Below, in pieces: positions 1 through 7,922 of a stretch of DNA of 17,330 nt. Source of the DNA: Alsobacter sp964544365. GTDB lineage: Bacteria; Pseudomonadota; Alphaproteobacteria; Rhizobiales; Beijerinckiaceae. Below the pieces are notes generated by a model that searched no databases, was not told the origin of the DNA, and saw only the letters and a program-made list of their open reading frames with translations. Numbering within the stretch: the stretch's first letter is position 1; each line of letters opens with the position of its first letter. The translations under genes and the position numbers were made by a program. The stretch is from positions 1 to 17,330 of the forward strand of contig CAZJCW010000066.1 in assembly GCA_964544365.1 (NCBI GenBank), in the 5' to 3' direction.

Positions 1-373
1 CCTGACCGATCATCTCGAAGGCGGTGTGATCGTAGTCGACCACGCCCATCGCGGGGGCCGTGAGCAGACCCATGTGGAACATGCCGATGGTGTAGCCGTC
101 GGCCTCGGCGTCTCGCACGGTCCGCGTGCCGGCCGTGCCGCCCGCCGCGGCATTGTTGACGATCACGAGCGGCTGAGACAGCAGCTTGTTCTTGTCGATG
201 GTCTGCTGAAGCAGGCGCGCCAGGACGTCCGTCTGGCCGCCGGGCGCGATCGGAATGATGGTGCGGATGGGCTTCTCCGGAAAGCCGGCCGCGCGCGCGC
301 CCTTCGTCGCCAGCGGCAGGGCCGCCGCGGCCACCGCGCCTGCGATGGCGGTTCTTCTGGTGAGTCCGGTCAT
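1..373 (-). CDS. Tripartite tricarboxylate transporter substrate-binding protein (TctC/Bug family), 3' end cut by window
   Basis: This is the N-terminal part (about 124 residues) of a periplasmic binding protein that would deliver a carboxylate or similar small organic anion to the TctA/TctB membrane pair just upstream. The start region reads MTGLTRRTAIAG, followed by an Ala-rich stretch ending in GARA. This is a signal peptide with a twin-arginine-like RR and probable cleavage after residue 28. The mature part has PIRTIIPIAPGGQTD, the usual Bug-family opening, followed by the ligand-pocket loop with GGTAGTRTV. Two ATGs are adjacent (376 and 373). The second is preferred because it lies 6 bases from the ribosome site AGGGAGG (380-386). 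It is the last gene of the visible operon, 43 bases after TctA. The rest runs off the left edge. Family assignment is firm; the ligand is unknown. Confidence 0.9.
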   Translation of the reverse strand, partial: MTGLTRRTAIAGAVAAAALPLATKGARAAGFPEKPIRTIIPIAPGGQTDVLARLLQQTIDKNKLLSQPLVIVNNAAAGGTAGTRTVRDAEADGYTIGMFHMGLLTAPAMGVVDYDHTAFEMIGQ

Positions 374-416
374 CATGATCCTCCCTGTGTTTTCCGGGAC
401 AGGCCCGGTTCCTTCC

Positions 417-1895
417 CTAGACCAGTCTGGACCGACGCCATTCGCGGATGAAGGGCCAGACGAACAGCCCTGCCGAGATGACGAGGATCGTGAGCGCGAT
501 CGGGCGCTCGACGAGCGGGCTGAAGCTGCCGGCCGACGCCATCAGGCCCGCCCTAAGCTCGGACTCGGCGACGGGCGCCAGCACCAGCCCCACCACGAAC
601 GGCGCGAGCGGCACCTTGGCCGCCTCGAGCAGGATCCCGAGGACGCCGAAGCCGAGCATGACCCAGATGTCGAAGCTCCGGCTGTTCAGCGCAAACGCAC
701 CCAGAACGGAGAACACGATCACCATCGGCAGGATGAACGCCTTCGGCAGCCTCATGAGCCGCGCGAAGATCGAGATGCCGAAGGTCATGATCGCGAACAT
801 CACGAGATGGGCCACGAGATGCGTCGCGAAGATCGTGTTGACGATCTCCGGGTTGTTCTTGAAGAGCAGCGGGCCGGGCTGGAGGTTGTGGATCACCAGC
901 GCGCCCAGCAAGATCGAATCCGTGAGGCCGCCGGCGATCCCCAGCGTCAGCAACGGGATCAGCGTGCCTCCGGTGGTGGCGTTGTTGGCGCTCTCGGAGG
1001 CGACGATCGCCTCCTCGCTGCCGTGCCCGAACGCGTCCGGTGTCCGGGACAGATTGCGGGCCGTCGTGTAGGCCACGATCGAGGCGATCGTCGCGCCGAC
1101 ACCGGGCAGGATGCCGATCCAGATCCCGATCAGCGAGGAGCGCAGCATGTTCCAGCCATGGACGGCATAGTCGCGGAGCTTCACGAACATGCCGTTCATG
1201 GACGCCTCGATGGCGTCGGTCTTCTCGTCGATGTTCAACGCGTCGGCGACGACCTGGCTGACGGCGAACATGCCGAGAATGACGGGCAGGCTGTTGAAGC
1301 CACCCTCGAGCTCGGCGTAGCCGAAGGTCAGGCGCATGATGCCGGAGCTCTCGTCGATCCCGGGGAAGGCCACCAGCATGCCCAGCAGGCCGGCCGAAAG
1401 TCCCTTCAGGAACGACCCCTCCGACAGCGACGAGATGAGGATGAGCGCCATCATGATGAGCGCGAAGTTCTCGAACGGTCCCAGCGCGACGGCGGCGCTC
1501 GCGATGGGAGGCGCCATCAGGACGAGAAAGATCCACGACAGCCCGCCTCCGACGACCGAGGAGGCGTTGCCGAGGCCGAGCGCCCGGCCCGGATAGCCCT
1601 TCTTGGCGAGCTGGTAGCCGTCGAGGCAGGTCATCACCGAGTTCGGCTCGCCGGGAATGCGCATCAGCGTTGCCGTGATCAGCCCGCCCGAAACGCCACC
1701 GACGAACATCGCGATCAGCAGCGTGATCGCATCGATGCTGGTCATGTGGTAGGTGAAGGGCAGCGTCAGCGCCATCAGCATGCCGGCCGTGATGCCCGGC
1801 AGGACGCCGACCAGCACGCCGAGCGCGACGCCCGAGACCATCACCAGGAACGCCTTGAGCGTGAAGAGATGGAGGAAGGCGTCGATCAGGGTCAT
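417..1895 (-). CDS. tctA: Tripartite tricarboxylate transporter large membrane subunit TctA
   Basis: This 492-residue integral membrane protein is the large, 12-helix-class subunit of a secondary transporter that works with TctB and the periplasmic TctC. Two family signatures are visible: GVLPGITAG at about residues 30-38 and GILPGVGATIAS at about 261-272. The second is followed by the conserved ESANNATTGGTLIPLLTLG segment (about 301-319). Hydrophobic helices fill most of the protein, and its length is normal for the family. The ATG start follows the TctB stop by 10 bases. A GAGG ribosome site overlaps the TctB stop, so the genes are probably translationally coupled. The inner-membrane location is inferred from the family. 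The substrate cannot be read from the sequence. The sulfatase at the head of the operon suggests an organosulfate or its desulfated product. Confidence 0.95.
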   Translation of the reverse strand: MTLIDAFLHLFTLKAFLVMVSGVALGVLVGVLPGITAGMLMALTLPFTYHMTSIDAITLLIAMFVGGVSGGLITATLMRIPGEPNSVMTCLDGYQLAKKGYPGRALGLGNASSVVGGGLSWIFLVLMAPPIASAAVALGPFENFALIMMALILISSLSEGSFLKGLSAGLLGMLVAFPGIDESSGIMRLTFGYAELEGGFNSLPVILGMFAVSQVVADALNIDEKTDAIEASMNGMFVKLRDYAVHGWNMLRSSLIGIWIGILPGVGATIASIVAYTTARNLSRTPDAFGHGSEEAIVASESANNATTGGTLIPLLTLGIAGGLTDSILLGALVIHNLQPGPLLFKNNPEIVNTIFATHLVAHLVMFAIMTFGISIFARLMRLPKAFILPMVIVFSVLGAFALNSRSFDIWVMLGFGVLGILLEAAKVPLAPFVVGLVLAPVAESELRAGLMASAGSFSPLVERPIALTILVISAGLFVWPFIREWRRSRLV

Positions 1896-1905
1896 CGGCT
1901 CGACC

Positions 1906-2427
1906 TCAGGGCAGGTCGAGGCTGAAGAGGCGGCGGAAGAGAAGCTCCAGCAACACCGCCGCGGTCACGGCGAAGATCCCGACGAGCGCAAGACGCCGCC
2001 CCTGCAGGGGACCGAGGATCGCCCCCGCGGCGAAGAGGTAGACTCCCGTGCACAGGACGAACGGGATCGAGCGCAGGCTCAGCACGCCGGCATAGGCCAG
2101 CGCCAGCAGGAGCGTCAGCACGGCGGTCCACGGCCTCAGGACGTGATCGGCATCGCCGTCGAGGCCCGACACGAGGCTCTGGGCGGCCCGCCCGAGGCTG
2201 CTTCCGAGAAGAAGCCGGGCCGCCATCGCCACCCCGAGCCCACCGAGGGCATAAGCCGCCCAGCGCGGGAACGCGGCCGGGCCGAGGGGGTCGTAGGGTG
2301 CGGGCGGAAGCTTGCCCGCCTCCCGCCACAGCACAAGAGCCACGGCAAGCACGAGGATGATGTATCCGATCTCGGCCGCACGCTGGCCGCGCCCGGGCTT
2401 CACCGCTCCTGTCCCTTGCGCCGTCAC
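1906..2427 (-). CDS. tctB: Tripartite tricarboxylate transporter small membrane subunit TctB
   Basis: This 173-residue small membrane subunit of the TTT transporter is typical of the family in length. After a short polar N-terminus there is a first membrane helix (about residues 18-34), then the TctB signature around DPLGPAAFP (47-54), then three or four more hydrophobic segments (about 55-74, 98-118, 121-138 and 147-165). The start is a GTG at 2427 that overlaps the sulfatase stop (GTGA). This strongly indicates translational coupling and sets the start better than any upstream option; the same frame stays open further upstream but only as a shadow of the sulfatase. It pairs with TctA, which follows after 10 bases. 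Assignment rests on the signature, the topology and the gene order TctB-TctA-TctC. Confidence 0.88.
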   Translation of the reverse strand: MTAQGTGAVKPGRGQRAAEIGYIILVLAVALVLWREAGKLPPAPYDPLGPAAFPRWAAYALGGLGVAMAARLLLGSSLGRAAQSLVSGLDGDADHVLRPWTAVLTLLLALAYAGVLSLRSIPFVLCTGVYLFAAGAILGPLQGRRLALVGIFAVTAAVLLELLFRRLFSLDLP

Positions 2428-3887
2428 GCGGAGACGACCAGCACCGGCTTCTCGCCGGGCGCCGGCGTGTAGCTGTAGTCGCCGCGCGCGATGACGGCCT
2501 CCCGACCGCCGTAGCGGGCAATCAGCGCCCGCTGGTCCGAGAAGGCCTTCGCGTTGACCGCGTCGGGATCGCAGATGGCGCGCAGCCTCGCCTCGCACTC
2601 CGCCAGAGCCGCAGCCATGTCGGGGCGCTCGGCGAGGTCGGTCGTCTCGCCGGGATCGCTTTCGAGATCGAACAGCTCGGGCCTGTAGCCGACATGGTGG
2701 ATGTATTTCCAGCGGCCGTGCCGGATCATGAAGGTGCCCGTCACGGAAGCCGCCGCGTGATATTCGGACAGGACGCAGCGATCGGGACGCTCGCCCTCGG
2801 CGATCGCCCAGATCGATCGCGACGGCAAGGCCTCGTCCTGGGCCGGAACGGGGCAGCCGACGGCCTCCATGATGGAGCGGTGGCAATCGACAAGCGACAC
2901 CGGCGTGTCGACGACCTTGCCCTGGGCAACGCCAGGCCCGGCCACGATGAACGGGACGGCGGCCGATTCATCGTACATGACGGACTTGCCCCAGAGCCCG
3001 CGGCAGCCGAGGTTCTCGCCGTGGTCGGAGCTGTAGATGATGCGGGTGGAGTCGGTCAGGCCGGCGGCGTCGAGAGCCGCGAGGATCTTGCCGACATTGT
3101 CGTCGAGGAAGCTGACCAGCGCGTAGTACGACGCAATGGCGAGGCGCACCGCGTCCAGGTCCTCGAAGTAGTCGTCGTAGTCCATGATGGACCGCAGCGC
3201 CGTCATCGCCGGATGCCGGACACGCCCCGCTTCGTCGTAGAGCCGCGGCAGCGGCATCTTCGCCGGATCGTACAGGGCGAAGAACTCCGGCGGCGCCGTG
3301 AGCGGAAAGTGCGGGCGCACGAGTGACACGAACAGGGCCCACGGCTTGTCGCCGCTGCGCTCCTTCACCTGCGCGAGCCAGCGGCAGGCGGCGGCCGTGA
3401 CATCCGTGTCGTAGTCGTTGTAGGTCGATTTCCCGGCGCCGGCGCTCTTGCGGAAGGCCGGCATGCTGCCACGCTTCGGCGGCGGCTCGCGGATCGCGCC
3501 GATGAGGTCTCCCTTCCCGTCGAGGACGTGGAGCGGAAGGATCTCCTCCGTGAAGCCGTTGTCGTCGTCGGTGGAGCGGAAGTGCAGCTTGCCGATCGAG
3601 GTGACCTCGTGGCCGGCATCGCGCAGGCGGCTGTGCCAGCTCGGCGTCTCGCCATGCCAGGGCGCGGCATTGTCCCACGCTCCGACCTGATGCACCCACT
3701 GCCCCGTCGCGAGGCTGGCGCGCGCCGGCACGCAGATCGGGCAAGGCGTGTAGGCGTTGGTGAAGCGGACACCGCGCGCCGCCAGCCGGTCCATGTTGGG
3801 CGTCTTGACGATGCCGTTTCCGTAGCAGCCCGTGATGTCGCGCTGGTGCTCATCGGACAGGATGAAGAGCAAGTTCTTGGGCTGCAC
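2424..3887 (-). CDS. Type I (formylglycine) sulfatase, probably cytoplasmic sulfate-ester hydrolase
   Basis: This 487-residue alkaline-phosphatase-fold sulfatase hydrolyses a sulfate ester to alcohol and sulfate. The N-terminal metal site is SDEH (Asp12). The maturation motif CVPAR begins at Cys52, the cysteine that is oxidised to formylglycine. Further active-site residues typical of the family are visible: Lys100 and His102 (GKLHF), His193 (RPHFP), Asp288-His289 (SSDHGEN) and Lys301. The C-terminal subdomain includes RHGRWKYIHH and a LFDLESDPGETTDLA segment common in arylsulfatase and choline-sulfatase relatives. No signal peptide is present, so the enzyme is likely cytoplasmic and its substrate would have to be imported. 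The start is GTG at 3887 with GGAGGG six bases upstream. It is the first gene of the TTT operon and overlaps TctB. The exact substrate is not decidable. A formylglycine-generating enzyme or anaerobic maturase must be encoded outside the window. Confidence 0.92.
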   Translation of the reverse strand: MQPKNLLFILSDEHQRDITGCYGNGIVKTPNMDRLAARGVRFTNAYTPCPICVPARASLATGQWVHQVGAWDNAAPWHGETPSWHSRLRDAGHEVTSIGKLHFRSTDDDNGFTEEILPLHVLDGKGDLIGAIREPPPKRGSMPAFRKSAGAGKSTYNDYDTDVTAAACRWLAQVKERSGDKPWALFVSLVRPHFPLTAPPEFFALYDPAKMPLPRLYDEAGRVRHPAMTALRSIMDYDDYFEDLDAVRLAIASYYALVSFLDDNVGKILAALDAAGLTDSTRIIYSSDHGENLGCRGLWGKSVMYDESAAVPFIVAGPGVAQGKVVDTPVSLVDCHRSIMEAVGCPVPAQDEALPSRSIWAIAEGERPDRCVLSEYHAAASVTGTFMIRHGRWKYIHHVGYRPELFDLESDPGETTDLAERPDMAAALAECEARLRAICDPDAVNAKAFSDQRALIARYGGREAVIARGDYSYTPAPGEKPVLVVSA

Positions 3888-3982
3888 GCGCGTCCCTCCC
3901 CAGGGAAATCTCGTTGCGGAGACGTTGCCAGCACCTCATCGGCCCGACAACCCTCCATGAGAACTTCCTGCCATAGCCAACG

Positions 3983-4082
3983 NNNNNNNNNNNNNNNNNN
4001 NNNNNNNNNNNNNNNNNNNNNNNNNNNNNNNNNNNNNNNNNNNNNNNNNNNNNNNNNNNNNNNNNNNNNNNNNNNNNNNNNN
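3983..4082. other. Assembly gap (100 Ns)
   Basis: Exactly 100 undetermined bases interrupt the sequence. The round number suggests a placeholder of unknown real length. The region from the sulfatase start (3887) to the AhpD-like gene (4131) therefore cannot be judged. It may hide the sulfatase promoter, a regulator, or many kilobases. The 95 bases before the gap and the 48 after it show no coding sequence that I recognise. Confidence 0.99.
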
Positions 4083-4098
4083 GATGCTGCACCGGGTG

Positions 4099-4117
4099 TC
4101 CCGGCGCGGGGCCGGGA
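4099..4117 (-). terminator. GC-rich hairpin downstream of the AhpD-like gene
   Basis: A perfect 7-base stem (TCCCGGC / GCCGGGA) with a 5-base loop lies 13 bases beyond the AhpD-like stop codon on the minus strand. There is no U-run after it, so it may be a weak or Rho-assisted terminator. Confidence 0.4.
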
Positions 4118-4130
4118 ACCTCTGCTTCGT

Positions 4131-4502
4131 CTATGCGGCAGAGCCCGTCGGGTTCGACGCGGCTTCCGTCAACGCGTCGAACGCCTCGATGGCGTGGCTC
4201 GCATACATGACGGACGGGCCGGCGCCCATGTAGACCGTCATGCCCAGCGTCTCCAGAACCTCTTCGCGCGAGGCACCCTGCTGCATAGCCGCCTTGGCAT
4301 GGAACGCGATGCAGTCGTCGCACCGCAACGCGACTCCGATCGCCAGGGCGATGAGTTCCTTGGTCTTCGTGTCGAGCGCGCCCGTCTTCAGGGCGGCCTG
4401 AGCCATGGCCGAAAAGCCGCGCATGACCTCGGGGCTTCCCGCGCGCAGATCCTTGAGCGGCCCCTGCAGGCCGGCCATCAGTGCAGTCCAGTCCATGTGC
4501 AT
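4131..4502 (-). CDS. Carboxymuconolactone decarboxylase / AhpD-like family protein
   Basis: This small all-helical protein of 123 residues is from the AhpD/CMD superfamily. The key motif is CDDCIAFH (Cys61, Cys64, His68), the CxxC...His arrangement of AhpD-type thiol proteins, with Glu49 in the preceding helix as expected for the proton-relay site. That points to a thiol-disulfide or peroxidase-related role rather than true carboxymuconolactone decarboxylation. The ATG at 4502 is set by a ribosome site CAGGAG seven bases upstream. The frame remains open upstream but without family similarity. It lies 162 bases downstream of the RND permease on the same strand, with a hairpin between them, so co-transcription is possible but uncertain. 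A redox-active thiol protein would suit the sulfide-related neighbourhood, but that link is inference. Confidence 0.88.
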   Translation of the reverse strand: MHMDWTALMAGLQGPLKDLRAGSPEVMRGFSAMAQAALKTGALDTKTKELIALAIGVALRCDDCIAFHAKAAMQQGASREEVLETLGMTVYMGAGPSVMYASHAIEAFDALTEAASNPTGSAA

Positions 4503-4538
4503 CGGAATTCTCCTGAAGCTGGCGTCGGGGATTGAAGT

Positions 4539-4557
4539 CCGGGGCCCTTGACCCCGG
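4539..4557. repeat. Intergenic palindrome between the RND permease and AhpD-like genes
   Basis: A perfect 6-base inverted repeat CCGGGG / CCCCGG flanks a 7-base loop (CCCTTGA). It resembles the CCGGG-cTTGA-CCCGG type intergenic hairpins that are widespread in alphaproteobacterial genomes. It could act as a terminator for the efflux operon or be a dispersed repeat. Only one copy is in the window. Confidence 0.4.
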
Positions 4558-4664
4558 ATCCGTGGAGGGAGGTGGTCAGGCGGCACCCGGCCCTGGACGG
4601 TGTGGCACGCCTCGCCGGATCTCTCCCGGGACGGACCGGGGGGCATCGCCAAGGGAGGGCAGGC

Positions 4665-7600
4665 TTACCGGATCGACGCCTCCTGGCCGGCGGTTCGACC
4701 GCCCCTCAGCACGACATAGATCGCCGGTATGACGAGGACGGTCAGCAGGGTCGAGGAAGCGAGACCGAACAGCAGGGAGATGGCCAGCCCCTGGAAGATC
4801 GGGTCGGTCAGGATCACCGCGGCGCCGATCATGGCGGCGAGCGCGGTGAGCAGGATCGGCTTGAAGCGGATGGCCCCGGCCTCCAGCACGATGTCCTTCA
4901 GGCTGCGACCGCGCGCATCGGCGTGGCGGATGAAGTCCACGAGCAGGATCGAGTTGCGCACGATGATGCCTGCGAGCGCTATGAAGCCGATCATCGACGT
5001 GGCCGTGAAGGGCGCGGCGAAGAGCCAGTGACCCGCCATGATGCCGATGAAGGTCAACGGGATAGGCGTCAGGATCACGAGCGGCAGCTTGAACGATCCG
5101 AATTGCGCCACCACGAGGATGTAGATGCCCAGCAGCGCGATCATGAACGCGCCGCCCATGTCGCGGAAGGTCACCCAGGTCACCTCCCACTCGCCGTCCC
5201 ACAGCAGCGTCGGCGTGCGCTCGTCGAGCGGCTGGCCGTGGAATGCAATGGCCGGCTTCGGCACCGAGCCCCAGTCGGCCCTGGCGATGGCGTCGTTGAC
5301 GGCGAGGATGCCGTAGACCGGCGCCTCGAACGCCCCCGCCAGTTCGGCGGAGACCATCTCGGCGGGACGGCCATTGTGCCTGAAGATCGGAAAGGACGAC
5401 GGTTCGCGCGACAGCGAGACGACGTCGCCGAGTTCCACGACGGTCCGGTTGCCCGGCAGGGCGTTCGCCGGGACCGGGGTGCTCAGCATGCGTTCGTCGG
5501 CGACCTTGTGCGCCTTGGAGAGTTCGAGACGGATCGGCACCGGCGCCCGTCCACCGCCACGGTGCGAATAGCCGACGGTCTGGCCACCCTGAAGAGTCCG
5601 GATCGTGTCATGCACGTCGCGCTGTTCCACCCCGTAGTATTCGAGATTGTCCTGGTCGATGGTGACCCGGACGCGGGGCATCGGCTGGCCGAAGCTGTCG
5701 TCGACATCGACGATGAAGGGAATCGAGGCGAAGGTTTCGCGCAGCTTTTCGGCCACGGCGCGGCGCGTCTCGGCATCCGGCCCATAGACCTCGGCCAGCA
5801 GGGTCGCGAGGACGGGCGGACCGGGCGGCGGCTCGACGACCTTGACCGCGGTGCCGGACGGAGCGTCCAGGCCAGCCAACCGGCTCCGGATATCCAGCGC
5901 GATCGCGTGGCTCGCCCGATCCCGGTGGTCCTTGGGCGTCAGATTGACCTGCACGTCGCCGAGTTCGGGAGCGGTCCGCAGCGCATAGTGGCGCACGAGT
6001 CCATTGAAGTTGAAGGGCGCGGCGGCCCCCGCATAGGTCTGGAGGCTCACGATCTCGGGCAGCACGGCGAGGCGCGCGGCGATGTCCTGCAGGACGCGGT
6101 CCGTATCCTCGACGGACGAGCCCTCGGGCAGATCGACGACGACCTGCAACTCGGGCTTGTTGTCGAACGGCAGCAGCTTGACGGTGACGTCCTTCGTCGC
6201 GAACAGCGCCAGCGAGCCGAGCGTGGCAAGGCCGACGACGCCCAGGAACGACCACGCGCGCGTGCGGGAGGCGAGGATCGGCGCGGCGACGCGGCGGTAG
6301 AGGCGACCGAGCGTCCCCTCCCCGCCGTGACCGTGGGCGACCGCAGCGCCGGCGATCTTCAGCATCAGCCACGGCGTGAGGATCACCGCGACGAAGAACG
6401 AGAAGATCATCGCCGCGGAGGCGTTGGCCGGAATGGGACTCATGTAGGGGCCCATCATTCCCGACACGAAGAGCATCGGCAGCAGCGCCGCGACGACCGT
6501 CAGAGTCGCCACGATGGTGGGATTGCCCACCTCCGCAACGGCGTCGATGGCCGCCTCGGCGCGGCTGCGTCCATCGTTCATCGCCCAGTGACGCGAGATG
6601 TTCTCGATAACCACGATGGCGTCGTCGACGAGGATACCGATGGAAAAGATCAGCGCGAACAGGCTGACGCGGTTCAGCGTGTAGCCCATCAGCCATGCGG
6701 CGAAGAGGGTGAGCAGGATCGTCGTGGGGATGACCACCGCGACGACGATCGCCTCGCGCCAGCCGATGGCCAGCCATACCAGCGCCACGATGGAGAGCGT
6801 GGCGAGGCCGAGGTGGAACAGAAGTTCATCGGCCTTCTCGCGCGCCGTCTCGCCGTAGTTGCGGGTTACGGAGGCCATCACGTCCGCAGGGATCAGGGAG
6901 CCCTGGAAGCGCGACAGCGCCTGGACGATCTCTTCCGCAATCACGACCGCATTGGCGCCGGAACGCTTGGCCACGGCGAGGCTGACGGCCGGCACGCGCG
7001 AGAGGCCGCCCCCCTGGCGGACGAGATTCGAGACCCGATGTTCGGCCGGGGCCGTCACGAGTTCGACCGACGCGACGTCGCGGACATAGACAGGCCGGCC
7101 GTCGCGCGTGGTGACGAGGAGATTGCCGATCCCGGCCGCATCCTGCAGCGTCCGGCCGGCGACGAGAGGCACCTGGCGTCCGCCGTCGCGCACCCGCCCG
7201 GCCTCGAACGACCGGTTGGCGCCCTCGATCTTGGCAACCAGTTGCTGGAGCGTCACGCCGTTGCGCGCCAAGGCCTCCGGGTCGGGTTCGACCCGGATCG
7301 CCTCGGCCTGTTCGCCGACGATGTAGGTGAGCCCGATGTCGTCCAGCTTCGACAGTTCGACGCGCAACTCGCGGGCGATCCGCGTCAGGGCGTTGGCATC
7401 CCAGCGATCGGCCGCCTCGGGCTTCGGCGCCAGCGTCACGACGACGATCGCGACGTCGTCGATGCCGCGCCCGACGACGAGGGGTTCGGGGATGCCGGTG
7501 GGCATCCGGTCCATGTTGGCGCGCAGCTTCTCGTGCACGCGCAGGATGGCGGCATCGGGACTGGTGCCCACGAGGAACCGCGCCGTGACCATCGCCTGGT

Positions 7601-7922
7601 CGTCCTGCGTGTTGGAATAGACGTGCTCGACGCCGTTGATGCTCTTGACGATCGTCTCGAGCGGCTCGGTGACGAGCTTGACGGCGTCCTCGGCGCGCAG
7701 GCCGTCCGCGCGGACCATGATGTCGACCATCGGAACCGAGATCTGCGGCTCTTCCTCGCGCGGCAGCGTCACCAGCGCCACGAGGCCGAAGGCGAAGGAG
7801 GCCACCAGCATCAGCGGCGTCAGCGGCGAGCGGATGAAGGCGGCCGTCAGCCAGCCGGCAATGCCGAGCCGGGCCGGCACGGAAGAAGCGCCGGCGGTCG
7901 TTTGCGTGGACGGCGTGCTCAT
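4665..7922 (-). CDS. RND efflux permease (AcrB/HAE-like), inner-membrane pump subunit
   Basis: This 1085-residue resistance-nodulation-division transporter works as a proton-driven trimer in the inner membrane, passing substrate to a periplasmic adaptor and an outer-membrane channel. It has an N-terminal helix (about 31-52), a porter domain starting LPREEEPQISVPMV, and the central helix-4 motif GILVDDAIVVIEN with the paired aspartates Asp433-Asp434 of the proton relay. It also has a second half with GIIVRNSILLVDF near residue 985, where Arg989 stands at the position usually held by Lys in AcrB. The Asp pair is like that of drug/hydrophobe pumps, not of CusA-type metal pumps. The ATG overlaps the adaptor stop (ATGA), so the two are coupled. 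No outer-membrane factor is encoded here. The adjoining SqrR-like regulator suggests induction by sulfide or persulfide rather than by drugs. The substrate is unknown. Confidence 0.94.
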   Translation of the reverse strand: MSTPSTQTTAGASSVPARLGIAGWLTAAFIRSPLTPLMLVASFAFGLVALVTLPREEEPQISVPMVDIMVRADGLRAEDAVKLVTEPLETIVKSINGVEHVYSNTQDDQAMVTARFLVGTSPDAAILRVHEKLRANMDRMPTGIPEPLVVGRGIDDVAIVVVTLAPKPEAADRWDANALTRIARELRVELSKLDDIGLTYIVGEQAEAIRVEPDPEALARNGVTLQQLVAKIEGANRSFEAGRVRDGGRQVPLVAGRTLQDAAGIGNLLVTTRDGRPVYVRDVASVELVTAPAEHRVSNLVRQGGGLSRVPAVSLAVAKRSGANAVVIAEEIVQALSRFQGSLIPADVMASVTRNYGETAREKADELLFHLGLATLSIVALVWLAIGWREAIVVAVVIPTTILLTLFAAWLMGYTLNRVSLFALIFSIGILVDDAIVVIENISRHWAMNDGRSRAEAAIDAVAEVGNPTIVATLTVVAALLPMLFVSGMMGPYMSPIPANASAAMIFSFFVAVILTPWLMLKIAGAAVAHGHGGEGTLGRLYRRVAAPILASRTRAWSFLGVVGLATLGSLALFATKDVTVKLLPFDNKPELQVVVDLPEGSSVEDTDRVLQDIAARLAVLPEIVSLQTYAGAAAPFNFNGLVRHYALRTAPELGDVQVNLTPKDHRDRASHAIALDIRSRLAGLDAPSGTAVKVVEPPPGPPVLATLLAEVYGPDAETRRAVAEKLRETFASIPFIVDVDDSFGQPMPRVRVTIDQDNLEYYGVEQRDVHDTIRTLQGGQTVGYSHRGGGRAPVPIRLELSKAHKVADERMLSTPVPANALPGNRTVVELGDVVSLSREPSSFPIFRHNGRPAEMVSAELAGAFEAPVYGILAVNDAIARADWGSVPKPAIAFHGQPLDERTPTLLWDGEWEVTWVTFRDMGGAFMIALLGIYILVVAQFGSFKLPLVILTPIPLTFIGIMAGHWLFAAPFTATSMIGFIALAGIIVRNSILLVDFIRHADARGRSLKDIVLEAGAIRFKPILLTALAAMIGAAVILTDPIFQGLAISLLFGLASSTLLTVLVIPAIYVVLRGGRTAGQEASIR

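Noticed and set aside
255..1925. Plus-strand frame opposite tctA (556 codons)
   Set aside because: Low-complexity charged translation without motifs; the minus strand carries a clear TctA.
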